64,000 nt of DNA from Streptomyces sclerotialus (GCF_040907265.1 NZ_JBFOHP010000002.1:2132501-2196500), one strand, 5' to 3'; numbered from the stretch's first letter, positions 7,434 to 16,705 are shown. Notes: generated from the letters alone by a model not told the origin. A program made the numbers and translations.

Positions 7434-8583
7434 CGGGGACCTCCATCTCGACAGCGGTGCCCTTGCCGGGCTCCGATTCCACCGTGAGCGTGCCACCGAC
7501 GCCGCTCGCCCTGTCCCGCATCGACACCAGGCCCAGGTGGCGCCCGGCCTGGCGTACGGCACCGGGGTCGAAGCCGCGGCCGTCGTCGGCGATCCGCAGC
7601 ACCGCCCCCTGCCGGTGACGGACCAGAGTCACCTCGACACGTTGCGCGTCGGCGTGCCGCAGCGCGTTGTGCAGCGCCTCCTGTGCCACCCGCAGCAGCG
7701 CCTCCTCCTGGGCCGCGGGGAGCGCCCGCAGTCCGTGGGAGGCGAAGGTGACCTCGGCGCTGTGCGCGCGGTCCAGGACCTGGACCTGGGTACGCAGCGT
7801 GGCGATCAGGCCGTCCTCGTCCAGGGCTGCGGGCCGCAGCTCGACCACGGCGGCCCGCAGCTCGTCGGCGGCCTCCGCGGCGAGCCGGGTGACCTGCTGG
7901 AGCTCGTCCTTGGCGCGGGCCGGGTCGCGGTCGACGAGCGCGGTGGCGGCCTGGGCGGTCAGCCGCAGCGAGAAGAGCTTCTGGGAGACCGCGTCGTGCA
8001 GCTCGTGCGCGAGCCTGGCGCGCTCCCCCGCGATGGTCAGCTCGCGGCTGCGCTCGTAGAGCCGGGCGTTGGTCAGGGCGATGGCGGCGTGCTGCGCGAG
8101 CATGCCGAGCAGCGCCTCGTCCTCGGCGGTGAAGTTGCAGCCGCCGGTCGGCAGCGGGCACCGCTTGTTGGCGAGGAAGATCGCGCCGAGGATCTCGTCA
8201 CCGTCGGCCACCGGCATGCCCAGGAAGTCCGACATGTCGGGATGGGCGCTGGGCCAGCCCTCGAAGCGGGGGTCCTTGCGGACGTCGCCCAGGCGCTGCG
8301 GGGTGGCTTCCTTGAGCATCGCGGCGAGGATGCCGTGCTGGCGGGGCAGCGGGCCGATGGCCTTCCACTGCTCCTCGCTCACCCCGTCCACGACGAACTG
8401 CGCGAAGCCGCCGTGGTCGTCCGGCACCCCGAGCGCGGCGTACTCGGCGTCCAGCAGCTCGCGGGCGGAGGCGACGATCGTCTTGAGTACGTCGCGCACC
8501 TCCAGGTGCCGGCTCATGGCGAGGATGGCGCTGCTCACCGCGGAGAGGCCGGCGCCCCGCTCCGCCCCTGGTCCCTTGGTCAT
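7426..8583 (-). CDS. GAF-domain sensor histidine kinase (NarL-system type)
   Basis: A 385-residue soluble histidine kinase. A GAF domain covers about residues 20-175 (HLEVRDVLKTIVASARELLDAEYAALGV ... GAIFLANKR), followed by a HisKA_3 dimerisation box with the phospho-acceptor His in RLAHELHDAVSQKLFS, and a HATPase_c domain (QEALHNALRHADA, LRIADDGRGFDPGA, GLVSMRDRA). There are no membrane segments, so the signal is likely cytosolic (ligand, redox or gas). The ATG at 8583 has TACCGT six bases upstream and no ribosome binding site. Overlaps and precedes its response regulator. Confidence 0.92.
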   Translation of the reverse strand: MTKGPGAERGAGLSAVSSAILAMSRHLEVRDVLKTIVASARELLDAEYAALGVPDDHGGFAQFVVDGVSEEQWKAIGPLPRQHGILAAMLKEATPQRLGDVRKDPRFEGWPSAHPDMSDFLGMPVADGDEILGAIFLANKRCPLPTGGCNFTAEDEALLGMLAQHAAIALTNARLYERSRELTIAGERARLAHELHDAVSQKLFSLRLTAQAATALVDRDPARAKDELQQVTRLAAEAADELRAAVVELRPAALDEDGLIATLRTQVQVLDRAHSAEVTFASHGLRALPAAQEEALLRVAQEALHNALRHADAQRVEVTLVRHRQGAVLRIADDGRGFDPGAVRQAGRHLGLVSMRDRASGVGGTLTVESEPGKGTAVEMEVPGG

Positions 8584-8589
8584 GCACTC

Positions 8590-8595
8590 ACGGTA
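8590..8595 (-). promoter_or_regulatory. -10 box of a probable leaderless transcript (kinase-regulator)
   Basis: TACCGT on the minus strand, six bases (GAGTGC) before the ATG of the histidine kinase. Confidence 0.4.
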
Positions 8596-8841
8596 CCGGC
8601 GCTCCGCACGGCCGGTATCGGCCCGCGGCGGGGCCCTGGCCGGGTCCCGGGACGTAGGTCCGGAGTCCCGGTGCCGGGCGCGGGGCCGCGCGGGCATTTT
8701 TCCGTCTCGTACGGGGACCATGGCCGCCCGGAAGGAGGGACCATGACCGGCCTGGCGGCCGGACTTTCTGCCCTCCCTCTATATAGGGGGAAAGGAAAGG
8801 CGGTCTTTCGCGGTCCGCCGGTGCGGGCCACACTCCCGCTC

Positions 8842-9543
8842 ATGACGACTTCTCCGAGAATCTGGGCCCCCACCCACGGCGAGCCGTACCGCCCCGTTCC
8901 GTACCGCCCCGCGCGGATACCGGCGGCGGAATCCCGGGAACGCGCGGCGGAGCTGCGGAAACGCATGGCGGAGCGCCGTACGGTACGGCGATTCGCGCCG
9001 GATCCGGTGCCCGAGCAGGTGGTCAGGGACGCCATTGCGTGCGCCGCCACCGCGCCTTCCGGGGCGCATCAGCAGCCCTGGACATTCGTCCTGGTGAAAG
9101 ACCCGGAAGTGCGGCGGCGCATTCGGGCGGCGGCGGAGGCGGAGGAACGCGTCTCCTACGACGGCCGGCTGGGTGCGGAGTGGCTGGCCGCGCTGCGGCC
9201 GCTGGGCACCGACGAGGTCAAGCCGCACCTGACGGACGCGCCGCACCTGCTCGTGGTCTTCCAGCAGCGCTACTGGCTGGGGCCGGACGGGACCAAGCGC
9301 AAGCACTACTACGTGGACGAGTCCGTGGGCATCGCGGTCGGCATGCTGCTGTCGGCGCTGCACCTGTCGGGCCTGGCGGCGCTGGTGCACACGCCCAGCC
9401 CGATGGGGTTCCTCCGGGAGGTGCTGGGGCGGCCGGTCAACGAGAAGGCGTTCGCGGTGCTCCCGGTGGGGTATCCGGCGGCGGACTGCGAGGTACCGGA
9501 CCTGGTGCGCAAATCGCTGGACCAGGTCCTGGTGGAGATCTGA
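8842..9543 (+). CDS. Nitroreductase family protein
   Basis: A 233-residue FMN-dependent nitroreductase-fold protein, likely reducing quinones, nitro compounds or a related flavin substrate. The FMN-binding RRTVRRFAPDPVPEQVVRDAI lies near residue 50, followed by ATAPSGAHQQPWTFVLVKD, DESVGIAVGMLLSALHLSGL and the C-terminal LPVGYPA. The ATG at 8842 fits the family. An in-frame ATG at 8743 has a better Shine-Dalgarno (GGAAGGAGGG) but the 33 codons between use rare codons (CTA, TAT, AGG, AAA) typical of non-coding DNA and would cross a TATATA promoter-like stretch at 8780. Confidence 0.88.
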   Translation: MTTSPRIWAPTHGEPYRPVPYRPARIPAAESRERAAELRKRMAERRTVRRFAPDPVPEQVVRDAIACAATAPSGAHQQPWTFVLVKDPEVRRRIRAAAEAEERVSYDGRLGAEWLAALRPLGTDEVKPHLTDAPHLLVVFQQRYWLGPDGTKRKHYYVDESVGIAVGMLLSALHLSGLAALVHTPSPMGFLREVLGRPVNEKAFAVLPVGYPAADCEVPDLVRKSLDQVLVEI

Positions 9544-9884
9544 AACGCTCACGGTGCGTACGGCCGCAATGACATAACGCCATTCGCCGTCTCTAAACGT
9601 GTGAGCCCCCGCACAGGGCGTACATCACTTACGAACATCGTTAGTGGGGTGGTTCTGCGGGCAGCAGTGAGGGCTGACCCGCACCACTCCATGGACTGAA
9701 CCGTTCCGGACGCAATTAGGCGGCCCCAGGTTCCACTAAACAGCTTCGTACGTCACATGATTGCCTGGTCAAATTCCGGCCGCTAACAATGGCTGACGTC
9801 GCCCGGCGCCGTGGAAAAGGATCTCGGCGTTCTCGCGCCATTCCGGCCCACGCGACGTCCCCCATTGGAAGAGGTTCTTTCCGC
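9544..9884 (+). promoter_or_regulatory. Long leader region of the SLT transglycosylase gene
   Basis: About 340 bases with no gene and lower GC than the surroundings. It contains a 21-bp palindrome at 9626-9646 and a bulged stem-loop at 9649-9687 (GTGGT-TCT-GCGGG against CCCGCACCAC). In Streptomyces, cell-wall hydrolase genes of this kind often carry a c-di-AMP (ydaO-type) riboswitch, but I do not find its conserved boxes here, so the nature of the leader is open. Confidence 0.45.
9626..9646. promoter_or_regulatory. 21-bp operator-like palindrome
   Basis: CACT-n-ACGA-nnn-TCGT-n-AGTG, sixteen of twenty-one positions symmetric, about 240 bases upstream of the SLT gene. Probably a binding site for a dimeric regulator; the protein is unknown. 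Confidence 0.4.
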
Positions 9885-10670
9885 ATGCCCCTGCACGCCA
9901 TTCCTGGCTACAGCCGCCTGAACCGGAATCACAAGCTCTCCGCCGCTGCCGTCGCCGCGGGCGGTGCCGCCGCCGTGGTTTTCGCCGTCGTCCCGGGTTC
10001 GGCCAACGCCGAGCCGACCCACAATGCCGCGGCGGCCCAGAACGTGAAGCCCGTCGCCTACCACGTGGTCGACGACTCCTCGGCCTACAGCCTGGTCGAC
10101 AACGCCGCCGCCAAGGCGCAGAACGCCGAGCTGACCCAGAACAGCACGCGCGCCGCCGAGCAGGCCGGCAACGCCGCCTTCGCCGCGAAGAAGCAGGCCG
10201 AGGGAGACGCCAAGGCCGCCGCTCAGGCCAAGGCCAAGGCTGCCGCCGACGCGGCCGCCCAGGCCAAGGAGGCCGCCAAGAACAAGGCCGACCAGCAGCG
10301 CACCACGCAGGCCGCGAGCCGGTCCGCCGAGCGCAAGCCGGTCACCTACGCCAACAACCTCGACGGCTGGATCCGGGAATCCCTGTCGATCATGAAGAAG
10401 CACGGGATCCCCGGCTCCTACGAGGGCATCAAGCGCAACATCATCCGTGAGTCCGGCGGTAACCCCCGCGCGATCAACAACTGGGACGTGAACGCCCAGA
10501 TGGGCATCCCGTCCAAGGGCCTGCTCCAGGTCATCCAGCCGACCTTCGAGCAGTACCACGTCGAGGGCACGGCCCACGACCTGTACGACCCGGTCGCCAA
10601 CATCGTCGCGGCCTGCAACTACGCGGCCGACAAGTACGGCTCGATGGACAACGTCGACTCGGCGTACTGA
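9885..10670 (+). CDS. Secreted SLT-domain lytic transglycosylase
   Basis: A 261-residue exported peptidoglycan hydrolase. Residues 1-44 are a signal peptide (LNRNHKLSAAAVAAGGAAAVVFAVV, cleavage near SANAE). Residues 75-150 are an Ala/Lys/Glu-rich helical stretch, probably a stalk. The C-terminal 105 residues are the SLT domain, with the catalytic Glu in NIIRESGGNP followed by SKGLLQVIQPTFEQYH. The ATG at 9885 starts the signal peptide and has a weak GAAGAGG box upstream. It probably acts during growth or germination on the cell wall, by family knowledge. Followed by a strong terminator. Confidence 0.92.
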   Translation: MPLHAIPGYSRLNRNHKLSAAAVAAGGAAAVVFAVVPGSANAEPTHNAAAAQNVKPVAYHVVDDSSAYSLVDNAAAKAQNAELTQNSTRAAEQAGNAAFAAKKQAEGDAKAAAQAKAKAAADAAAQAKEAAKNKADQQRTTQAASRSAERKPVTYANNLDGWIRESLSIMKKHGIPGSYEGIKRNIIRESGGNPRAINNWDVNAQMGIPSKGLLQVIQPTFEQYHVEGTAHDLYDPVANIVAACNYAADKYGSMDNVDSAY

Positions 10671-10711
10671 GCCGCCACGGCGCGCCGGAGCACCGGCGCC
10701 GGACGATGAAC

Positions 10712-10756
10712 GCCGCGAGGGGCGGCACCCGGATCCCGGGTGCCGCCCCTCGCGGC
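10712..10756. terminator. Perfect 21-bp stem terminator
   Basis: GCCGCGAGGGGCGGCACCCGG, a 3-base ATC loop, then its exact reverse complement. It sits between the convergent ends of the SLT gene and the FHA-ABC gene and would serve both. Confidence 0.85.
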
Positions 10757-10779
10757 TGTCGTCGTGCGGCGGGCGCCGG

Positions 10780-13353
10780 CTACTTGCGCATGACCTCGGG
10801 CTCGTGGCGGCGCAGCAGGCGCGCCACCGCGAAGCCGAGGATCACGCCGAGCGCCAGCAGGAAGACCATGTCCATCACGTAGACACCGGTCTGGTGCTGC
10901 CACAGCGGGTCGGGGTCGGTCTTGTCCCACGGCAGGAGCGTGTTCAGGTCGGCGGTGGCGCCCAGTGCCGCGACCGCCCAGCGCGAGGGCATCAGCCAGG
11001 AGAACTGGGCGACGCCCGGCGTGTTGTAGAGCTGGAAGAGCACGCCGGTGAAGACGACCTGCACGATGGCGAACATGACCAGCAGCGGCATGGTCTTCTC
11101 GGCGGTCTTGACCAGCGAGGAGATCAGCAGGCCGAACATCATCGAGGTGAAGCCGAGCGCGATGATCGCGACCGTCATCTCGATGGCCGGCAGGTCCTTC
11201 ACGATCAGGCCCTCGGCGGGCATGTTGCGGGTCGAGAAGCCGATCACCGCGATGATCACGCCCTGTACGGCGGTGACCACGCCGAGCACGATCACCTTCG
11301 ACATCAGGTATGCCGAGCGGGACAGGCCGGTGGCCCGTTCACGCTCGTAGATGACGCGTTCCTTGATCAGTTCTCGTACCGAGTTGGCCGCGCCGGAGAA
11401 GCACATGCCGACCGTGAGGATCAGCATGATGGTCGTGGCGTCGCGGTTCGTACGGGCCCGGTCGATCGGGCCGTAACCCAGGCCGAAATTGCTGGGGATC
11501 AGCATGGAGACCACGCCGAGCACGGCCGGCAGGACCAGCATCAGGCCCAGGAAGCCGCGGTCGGAGGCGATCACGGAGACGTACCGCCGCATCAGCGTCC
11601 ACAGCTGCGAGCCCCAGCTCTGGGACTTCTGTATCCGGGCCGGCGGCGCCTGGACGCTGACCGACTGCGGCGCGACGGCGTCGATGTCGGCCGCGTACAT
11701 CTGGTAGTGCGGGGAGCCGCGCCAGCGGCCCATCCAGTCGTAGTCGCGGTAGTTCTCGAACGCCGAGAAGACGTCGGCCCAGGACTCGTACTGGAAGAAG
11801 TTCAGCGCCTCCTCGGGCGGGCCGAAGTAGGCGACGCCGCCGCCGGGCGCCATGACCAGCAGCTTGTCGCAGAGGGCGAGCTCGGCGACGGAGTGCGTGA
11901 CGACCAGGACCGTGCGGCCGTCGTCGGCGAGGTCCCGGAGCAGCTTCATGACGTCGCGGTCCATGCCCGGGTCGAGGCCGGAGGTCGGCTCGTCCAGGAA
12001 GATCAGCGACGGCTTGGTCAGCAGCTCCAGGGCGACCGAGACGCGCTTGCGCTGGCCGCCGGAGAGCGAGGTGACCTTCTTCTCCTTGTGCACGTGCAGC
12101 TTGAGCTCGTGCAGCACCTCGTCGATGCGGGCCTCGCGCTCGGCCTCCGCGGTGTCACCGGGGAAGCGGAGCTTGGCGGCGTACCGCAGCGCCTTCTGGA
12201 CGGTCAGCTCCTTGTGCAGGATGTCGTCCTGCGGGACCAGTCCGATGCGCTGCCGCAGCTCGGCGAACTGCTTGTAGAGGTTCCGGTTGTCGTAGAGGAC
12301 GTCGCCCTGGTTGGCGGGGCGGTAGCCGGTGAGCGCCTTGAGGAGCGTGGACTTGCCGGACCCGGACGGGCCGATGACCGCGATCAGCGACTTCTCGGGC
12401 ACGCCGAAGGAGACGTCCTTCAGGATCTGCTTGCCGCCGTCGACCGTGACGGTCAGGTGGCGTGCGGAGAAGGAGACCTCACCGGTGTCGACGAACTCTT
12501 CGAGGCGGTCGCCGACCAGCCGGAACGTGGAGTGACCGACGCCGACGGTGTCGTTCGGGCCGATGAGCGCCGAGCCGCCCTTGGGGACCGGCTGGCCGTT
12601 GACGTACGTACCGTTGTGGCTGCCCAGGTCGTGGATCTCGAAGCGGCCGTCGGGGGTGGCCCGGAATTCGGCGTGGTGCCGGGAGACCTGGAGGTCGGAG
12701 ACGACCAGCTCGTTCTCCAGGGCACGGCCGATGCGCATGACACGGCCGAGGTCCAGCTGGTGGAAGGTGGTCGGGCTGCGGTCACCGGCCGGCTGCGCGG
12801 CCGCTGCGCCCTGTGCCGGGGGCTGCTGCGGTCCGCCCTGCGGCGGGATGCCGGCGCCGTGCGACGGCGGGGCCTGGTGCTGCTGCGGCGCGCCCTGCCA
12901 TCCCTGCTGCTGCGCCGGCGGCTGCTGGGCTCCGGCCCAGCCGGGGGCGCCCTGCTGGGCGGGGGCCGCGGCGGCCGGCTGGGCGGCGTAGACGTCGTTG
13001 GCCGGGGCGGTGGGCTGCGCGGCGTAGGCGTCGGCGGCGGCCGCCGCCGCGGTACCGCTGAGGGTCAGCCGGGGACCGTCGGTGGCGTTGCCGAGGTGCA
13101 CGGTCGAGCCGGGGCCGATCTCCATCTGATGGATCCGCTGCCCCTGCACGTACGTGCCGTTGGTGCTGCCGTGGTCCTCGATGACCCAACTGCGCCCTCC
13201 CCAGCGCACGGTCGCATGCCGCCAGGACACCCGCGCGTCGTCCAGCACCATGTCGCCCTGTGGGTCGCGGCCCAGGCTGTACGACCGGGACGGATCGAGC
13301 GTCCAGGTCATTCCGTTGATTTCGAGTACGAGTTCAGGCACTCCATGCCCCAC
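10780..13353 (-). CDS. Double-FHA-domain ABC transporter (ATPase-permease fusion)
   Basis: An 857-residue half-transporter. Two forkhead-associated domains precede it: FHA1 at about 20-90 (SLGRDPQGDMVLDDARVS, GSTNGTYVQG) and FHA2 at about 220-300 (RIGRALENELVVSDLQVSRHH, GSHNGTYVNG), separated by a 110-residue Ala/Pro/Gln linker. The ATPase follows (Walker A GPSGSGKSTLLKAL, signature SGGQRKRVSVALELL) and then an ABC-2 permease with about six membrane segments. The FHA domains imply control by a Ser/Thr kinase (phosphothreonine binding). GTG at 13353 has GGGGGA seven bases upstream; the open frame beyond has no similarity. Confidence 0.93.
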   Translation of the reverse strand: MGHGVPELVLEINGMTWTLDPSRSYSLGRDPQGDMVLDDARVSWRHATVRWGGRSWVIEDHGSTNGTYVQGQRIHQMEIGPGSTVHLGNATDGPRLTLSGTAAAAAADAYAAQPTAPANDVYAAQPAAAAPAQQGAPGWAGAQQPPAQQQGWQGAPQQHQAPPSHGAGIPPQGGPQQPPAQGAAAAQPAGDRSPTTFHQLDLGRVMRIGRALENELVVSDLQVSRHHAEFRATPDGRFEIHDLGSHNGTYVNGQPVPKGGSALIGPNDTVGVGHSTFRLVGDRLEEFVDTGEVSFSARHLTVTVDGGKQILKDVSFGVPEKSLIAVIGPSGSGKSTLLKALTGYRPANQGDVLYDNRNLYKQFAELRQRIGLVPQDDILHKELTVQKALRYAAKLRFPGDTAEAEREARIDEVLHELKLHVHKEKKVTSLSGGQRKRVSVALELLTKPSLIFLDEPTSGLDPGMDRDVMKLLRDLADDGRTVLVVTHSVAELALCDKLLVMAPGGGVAYFGPPEEALNFFQYESWADVFSAFENYRDYDWMGRWRGSPHYQMYAADIDAVAPQSVSVQAPPARIQKSQSWGSQLWTLMRRYVSVIASDRGFLGLMLVLPAVLGVVSMLIPSNFGLGYGPIDRARTNRDATTIMLILTVGMCFSGAANSVRELIKERVIYERERATGLSRSAYLMSKVIVLGVVTAVQGVIIAVIGFSTRNMPAEGLIVKDLPAIEMTVAIIALGFTSMMFGLLISSLVKTAEKTMPLLVMFAIVQVVFTGVLFQLYNTPGVAQFSWLMPSRWAVAALGATADLNTLLPWDKTDPDPLWQHQTGVYVMDMVFLLALGVILGFAVARLLRRHEPEVMRK

Positions 13354-13574
13354 TAGTTGTCCCCCGAGTGACCCCCTGTACGGGAAGTCTAGGGATGGTG
13401 AACATCGTGAGGAACTATTCCAGGCAGAGGGCCGCGACCGAAAGCCGGGCCGTGACAAGAGCGTGAAGCGGACAGCGTTGACGCCGCCGAAAGCCCCCCG
13501 GAGAGTGGGAGACACCCACGGATCCGTACGGATGCCACGCGAAGCGGACAACTCGGCATCGATCGGGGGGCGCG

Positions 13575-15311
13575 ATGAGCGTGACCGCAAGTCCGCACAC
13601 CGGAGCGGCTGCTGTGCTGCTGTCCGCCGTCGCGACGGTCTGCTGGACGTTCCTGGCGATGACCGGGGTCGCGGCGCTCGGCCTGTACCTGCTGGGCGCC
13701 GATGCGTACGGCTCGCTGGGCCCGATGACGGCGGCCGTCCTCGTGCTCGCGGTGGGCGGGACGGTCACCCCGCACGGCGACGTCTCGGCCTTCGGGGTGT
13801 CCGGCGTGACGGCCGAAACCGCCGTTGACATCGTGCCGTTGGGCGTGTCCGTGGTCGGCGCGCTGCTGCTGGGGCTGCTGTTCCTGCGGTCGCTGCGGGC
13901 CGTGCCGGGCGGGGCCACGGTCCGCGAGCTGCTGGCGCGTGCGGCGACGGTGACCGCCCTGTTCACCGCGCTGGTCGGCGGCCTCGCCTGGGCCGGACAC
14001 GACTCCGTGACGATCCCGGCCCGGCGGCTGGTCCCTGAGCCGGCCGGCGGGGGCGGCGGGCCGCTCGACCGGCTGCCGGACCTGCCCGGCCTCGGTGACC
14101 TCGGCGACCTGCCCGGACTCGGCGACCTGGGCCTGGGGCGCGAGCTGCCGGGCCTGGTGCTCCCCGACGGACTGGCCGGCCTCGCGGACGCCAGGCTCCG
14201 TGTCGACTTCGCGGTGGCGGCCTGGCCGTCGCTGGTGGCCGGCGTGGTGTGGGTACTGGCCGTCCTGCTGATCGCGCTGGCGGCCTCGCGGCGGACCCCG
14301 CTGCCCCGTGCGCTGTCCGGTGCGGGTCGCGCCGTCCGCCCCGCCGCCTCCGCGCTGACCCAGGTACTGCTCTTCGCGGTGCTCGCCGGGCCGGCCGCCG
14401 GGGTGTACGGGGGGACCGAGGGCGGGCAGCCGCAGCGGGCGCTGGGCGCGGCACTGCTCGGCGCGCCCAACGGGGTGTGGCTCGCGATCCCCCTGGGGCT
14501 GTTCGTGCCCTGGTACGGCTCGGCGAGCGGAGCGCTGCTCCAGGTGCTGCCGGCGCCGTTGCGGGAGCTGATCGGCGGCGGGGGCGAGCGGCCGGTCACC
14601 CTGGCGCGGGCGGCGGAGCAGAACGGGCGGGTATGGGTGGTGGCGCTGCTGGCGGTGCTGCTGATGCTGCTGGCCGGGGTGCTGACCGCGACGCGTACGG
14701 CCCGTACGGGGCCCGGTGTCCTGGCGTACGCGGGCGGCTGCGCGCTGCGGCTGGGCGCGGTCACCGCGCTCGCCGTGCCGCTGCTGGTGTGGCTGACGGA
14801 GGCGTCGGTGGCGGTCCGGCTGAGCTTCTTCGGCATCGGCGTCCACGAGACCGGCCTGGGGCTGCGCGGGAGCCTCGGCGCCGGAGTGCTGCTGGGGGCC
14901 GTGTGGGGCGCCGCGGCGGGGCTGGCGGGGGCGCTGCTGGCGGCCGGTACCGGGCTCGCGGGGCGGCGGGCCGCGGAGCTGCCCGGGGGCAGGGCGTCGC
15001 CGTACGGGCCGGGGGACGGTCCGGGACCGTACACACCGTCCACTCCCTATCGGCGGCCGAACCCGGACACCAATCCGTACCTGCGGACGCTGCCGCCCCG
15101 GCAACCGGAGCACCCCCCGCCGCCCCCGCCGGAGGGCCCTGGCGGGCCGCGCCCCCGGAAGCCGCCGCCGCACGGCAGCGACACCGCCTCGGCACCCACT
15201 GTGAGCGGCAAACCGCTGCCGCGTCCCGGGCAGCGTCCCCGGCCGAAGCGGCACTGGGGCGAGCCGCCGCCCGAGCCCCCGCCGCCCGGACGCCCGGGAG
15301 CGGGCCGCTGA
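13575..15311 (+). CDS. Streptophobe family membrane protein
   Basis: A 578-residue polytopic membrane protein of the Streptomyces-specific streptophobe family. It opens with a hydrophobic segment (AAVLLSAVATVCWTFLAMTGVAALGLYLL), carries roughly ten to twelve membrane spans, a Gly/Leu/Asp/Pro loop near 155-200 built from repeated GLGDLG-type units, and ends in a 100-residue Pro-rich cytoplasmic or exposed tail (PPPPPEGPGGPRPRKPPP). The function of the family is unknown. Divergent from the FHA transporter gene; ATG preceded by GGGGGG. Confidence 0.85.
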   Translation: MSVTASPHTGAAAVLLSAVATVCWTFLAMTGVAALGLYLLGADAYGSLGPMTAAVLVLAVGGTVTPHGDVSAFGVSGVTAETAVDIVPLGVSVVGALLLGLLFLRSLRAVPGGATVRELLARAATVTALFTALVGGLAWAGHDSVTIPARRLVPEPAGGGGGPLDRLPDLPGLGDLGDLPGLGDLGLGRELPGLVLPDGLAGLADARLRVDFAVAAWPSLVAGVVWVLAVLLIALAASRRTPLPRALSGAGRAVRPAASALTQVLLFAVLAGPAAGVYGGTEGGQPQRALGAALLGAPNGVWLAIPLGLFVPWYGSASGALLQVLPAPLRELIGGGGERPVTLARAAEQNGRVWVVALLAVLLMLLAGVLTATRTARTGPGVLAYAGGCALRLGAVTALAVPLLVWLTEASVAVRLSFFGIGVHETGLGLRGSLGAGVLLGAVWGAAAGLAGALLAAGTGLAGRRAAELPGGRASPYGPGDGPGPYTPSTPYRRPNPDTNPYLRTLPPRQPEHPPPPPPEGPGGPRPRKPPPHGSDTASAPTVSGKPLPRPGQRPRPKRHWGEPPPEPPPPGRPGAGR

Positions 15312-15449
15312 GGAGCGGGCGCGGGGCCTCGAGGCGGGCCGCCGGGCGCCTCGAAGAGCGTGCCACCCACCCGGCAGCGTGGTGGCAGGCGTCCACTCGG
15401 CGGGACACCTGTACGGTCCCGTGGCGGGGCCGGATACCGTAAGAGCACC

Positions 15450-16694
15450 ATGAGCGCATCGCAGACACCGCCTGCCACCGCCGTACCGGGCGACGACGTA
15501 CCCACCCTCCTCGTCAAGATCTTCGGGAAGGACCGGCCCGGCATCACCGCCGGCCTCTTCGACACCCTCGCCGCCTACTCCGTCGACGTCGTCGACATCG
15601 AGCAGGTCGTGACCCGTGGCCGCATCGTGCTGTGCGCGCTGGTCACCACGCCCACGGGGAGCGCGTCGAACGGTGCCACCGAAGGCGACCTGCGCGCGAC
15701 CGTGCACAGCTGGGCCGATTCGCTGCACCTCCAGGCCGAGATCATCTCCGGTACCGGGGACAACCGCCCGCGCGGCGTCGGACGTTCGCACGTCACCGTG
15801 CTGGGGCACCCGCTCACCGCCGAGTCCACCTCCGCCATCGCCGCCGCCATAACGGCCACCGGCGGCAACATCGACCGTATCTTCCGGCTCGCCAAGTACC
15901 CCGTCACCGCGGTGGAGTTCGCGGTCTCCGGCACCCCGACCGACACCCTGCGCACCGCGCTCGCCACCGAAGCCGCCGTGCTCGGCGTCGACATCGCCGT
16001 GAGCGCCTCCGGACTGCAGCGCCGGGCGCAGCGCCTGGTCGTCATGGACGTGGACTCCACACTGATCCAGGACGAGGTCATCGAGCTGTTCGCGGCGCAC
16101 GCGGGCTGCGAGAAGGAGGTCGCCGAGGTGACCGCCGCCGCGATGCGCGGCGAGCTGGACTTCGAGCAGTCGCTGCACGCCCGCGTGGAGCTGCTGGCGG
16201 GCCTGGACGCCTCGGTCGTGGAGCGGGTGCGCAAGGAGGTACGGCTGACCCCGGGCGCGCGGACGCTGGTACGCACCCTCAAGCGCCTGGGATACCAGGT
16301 CGGTGTGGTCTCCGGCGGCTTCACGCAGGTCACCGACGCGCTCCAGGACGAGCTGGGGCTGGACTTCGCCTCGGCCAACACCCTGGAGATCGTGGACGGC
16401 AAGCTGACCGGCAAGGTCACCGGCGACATCGTGGACCGCGCGGGCAAGGCCCGGCTGCTGCGCTCCTTCGCCCAGCAGGCCGGGGTGCCGCTGGCGCAGA
16501 CGGTCGCGATCGGTGACGGCGCCAACGACCTGGACATGCTGAACACGGCGGGTCTGGGTGTCGCGTTCAACGCCAAGCCGGTCGTACGGGAGGCCGCGCA
16601 CACGGCCGTGAACGTGCCGTTCCTGGACACCGTGCTGTACCTGCTCGGGATCACCCGCGAAGAGGTCGAGGCCGCGGACACCATGGCGGACTGA
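15450..16694 (+). CDS. serB: Phosphoserine phosphatase SerB
   Basis: A 414-residue enzyme that dephosphorylates O-phospho-L-serine in the last step of serine synthesis. The N-terminal region carries two ACT-like regulatory modules (LLVKIFGKDRPGITAGLFDTL and a second near residue 110-180). The HAD phosphatase begins near residue 195 with VVMDVDSTL (nucleophile Asp), followed by EVTAAAMRGELDFEQSL, VSGGFTQV and the metal-binding Asp in IGDGANDLDML. ACT-bearing SerB is the usual mycobacterial/streptomycete form. Start ATG 15450; weak ribosome site (AAGAG). Confidence 0.95.
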   Translation: MSASQTPPATAVPGDDVPTLLVKIFGKDRPGITAGLFDTLAAYSVDVVDIEQVVTRGRIVLCALVTTPTGSASNGATEGDLRATVHSWADSLHLQAEIISGTGDNRPRGVGRSHVTVLGHPLTAESTSAIAAAITATGGNIDRIFRLAKYPVTAVEFAVSGTPTDTLRTALATEAAVLGVDIAVSASGLQRRAQRLVVMDVDSTLIQDEVIELFAAHAGCEKEVAEVTAAAMRGELDFEQSLHARVELLAGLDASVVERVRKEVRLTPGARTLVRTLKRLGYQVGVVSGGFTQVTDALQDELGLDFASANTLEIVDGKLTGKVTGDIVDRAGKARLLRSFAQQAGVPLAQTVAIGDGANDLDMLNTAGLGVAFNAKPVVREAAHTAVNVPFLDTVLYLLGITREEVEAADTMAD

Positions 16695-16705
16695 GCGGCC
16701 CACGG

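Noticed and set aside
7129-8841. N-terminal extension of the nitroreductase frame
   Set aside because: It is antisense to the two-component genes; rare codons and loss of family similarity support a start at 8842.
8743-8841. Alternative nitroreductase start at 8743 with a good ribosome site
   Set aside because: Codons in this part are atypical (TAT, AGG, AAA, CTA) and TATATA looks like a promoter; kept only as an alternative.
9544-9884. c-di-AMP riboswitch
   Set aside because: Expected by location, but the conserved boxes were not found by eye; an Infernal search would decide.
10804-13356. 850-residue open frame on the plus strand
   Set aside because: Exact shadow of the FHA-ABC transporter gene; composition is the complement of a real gene.
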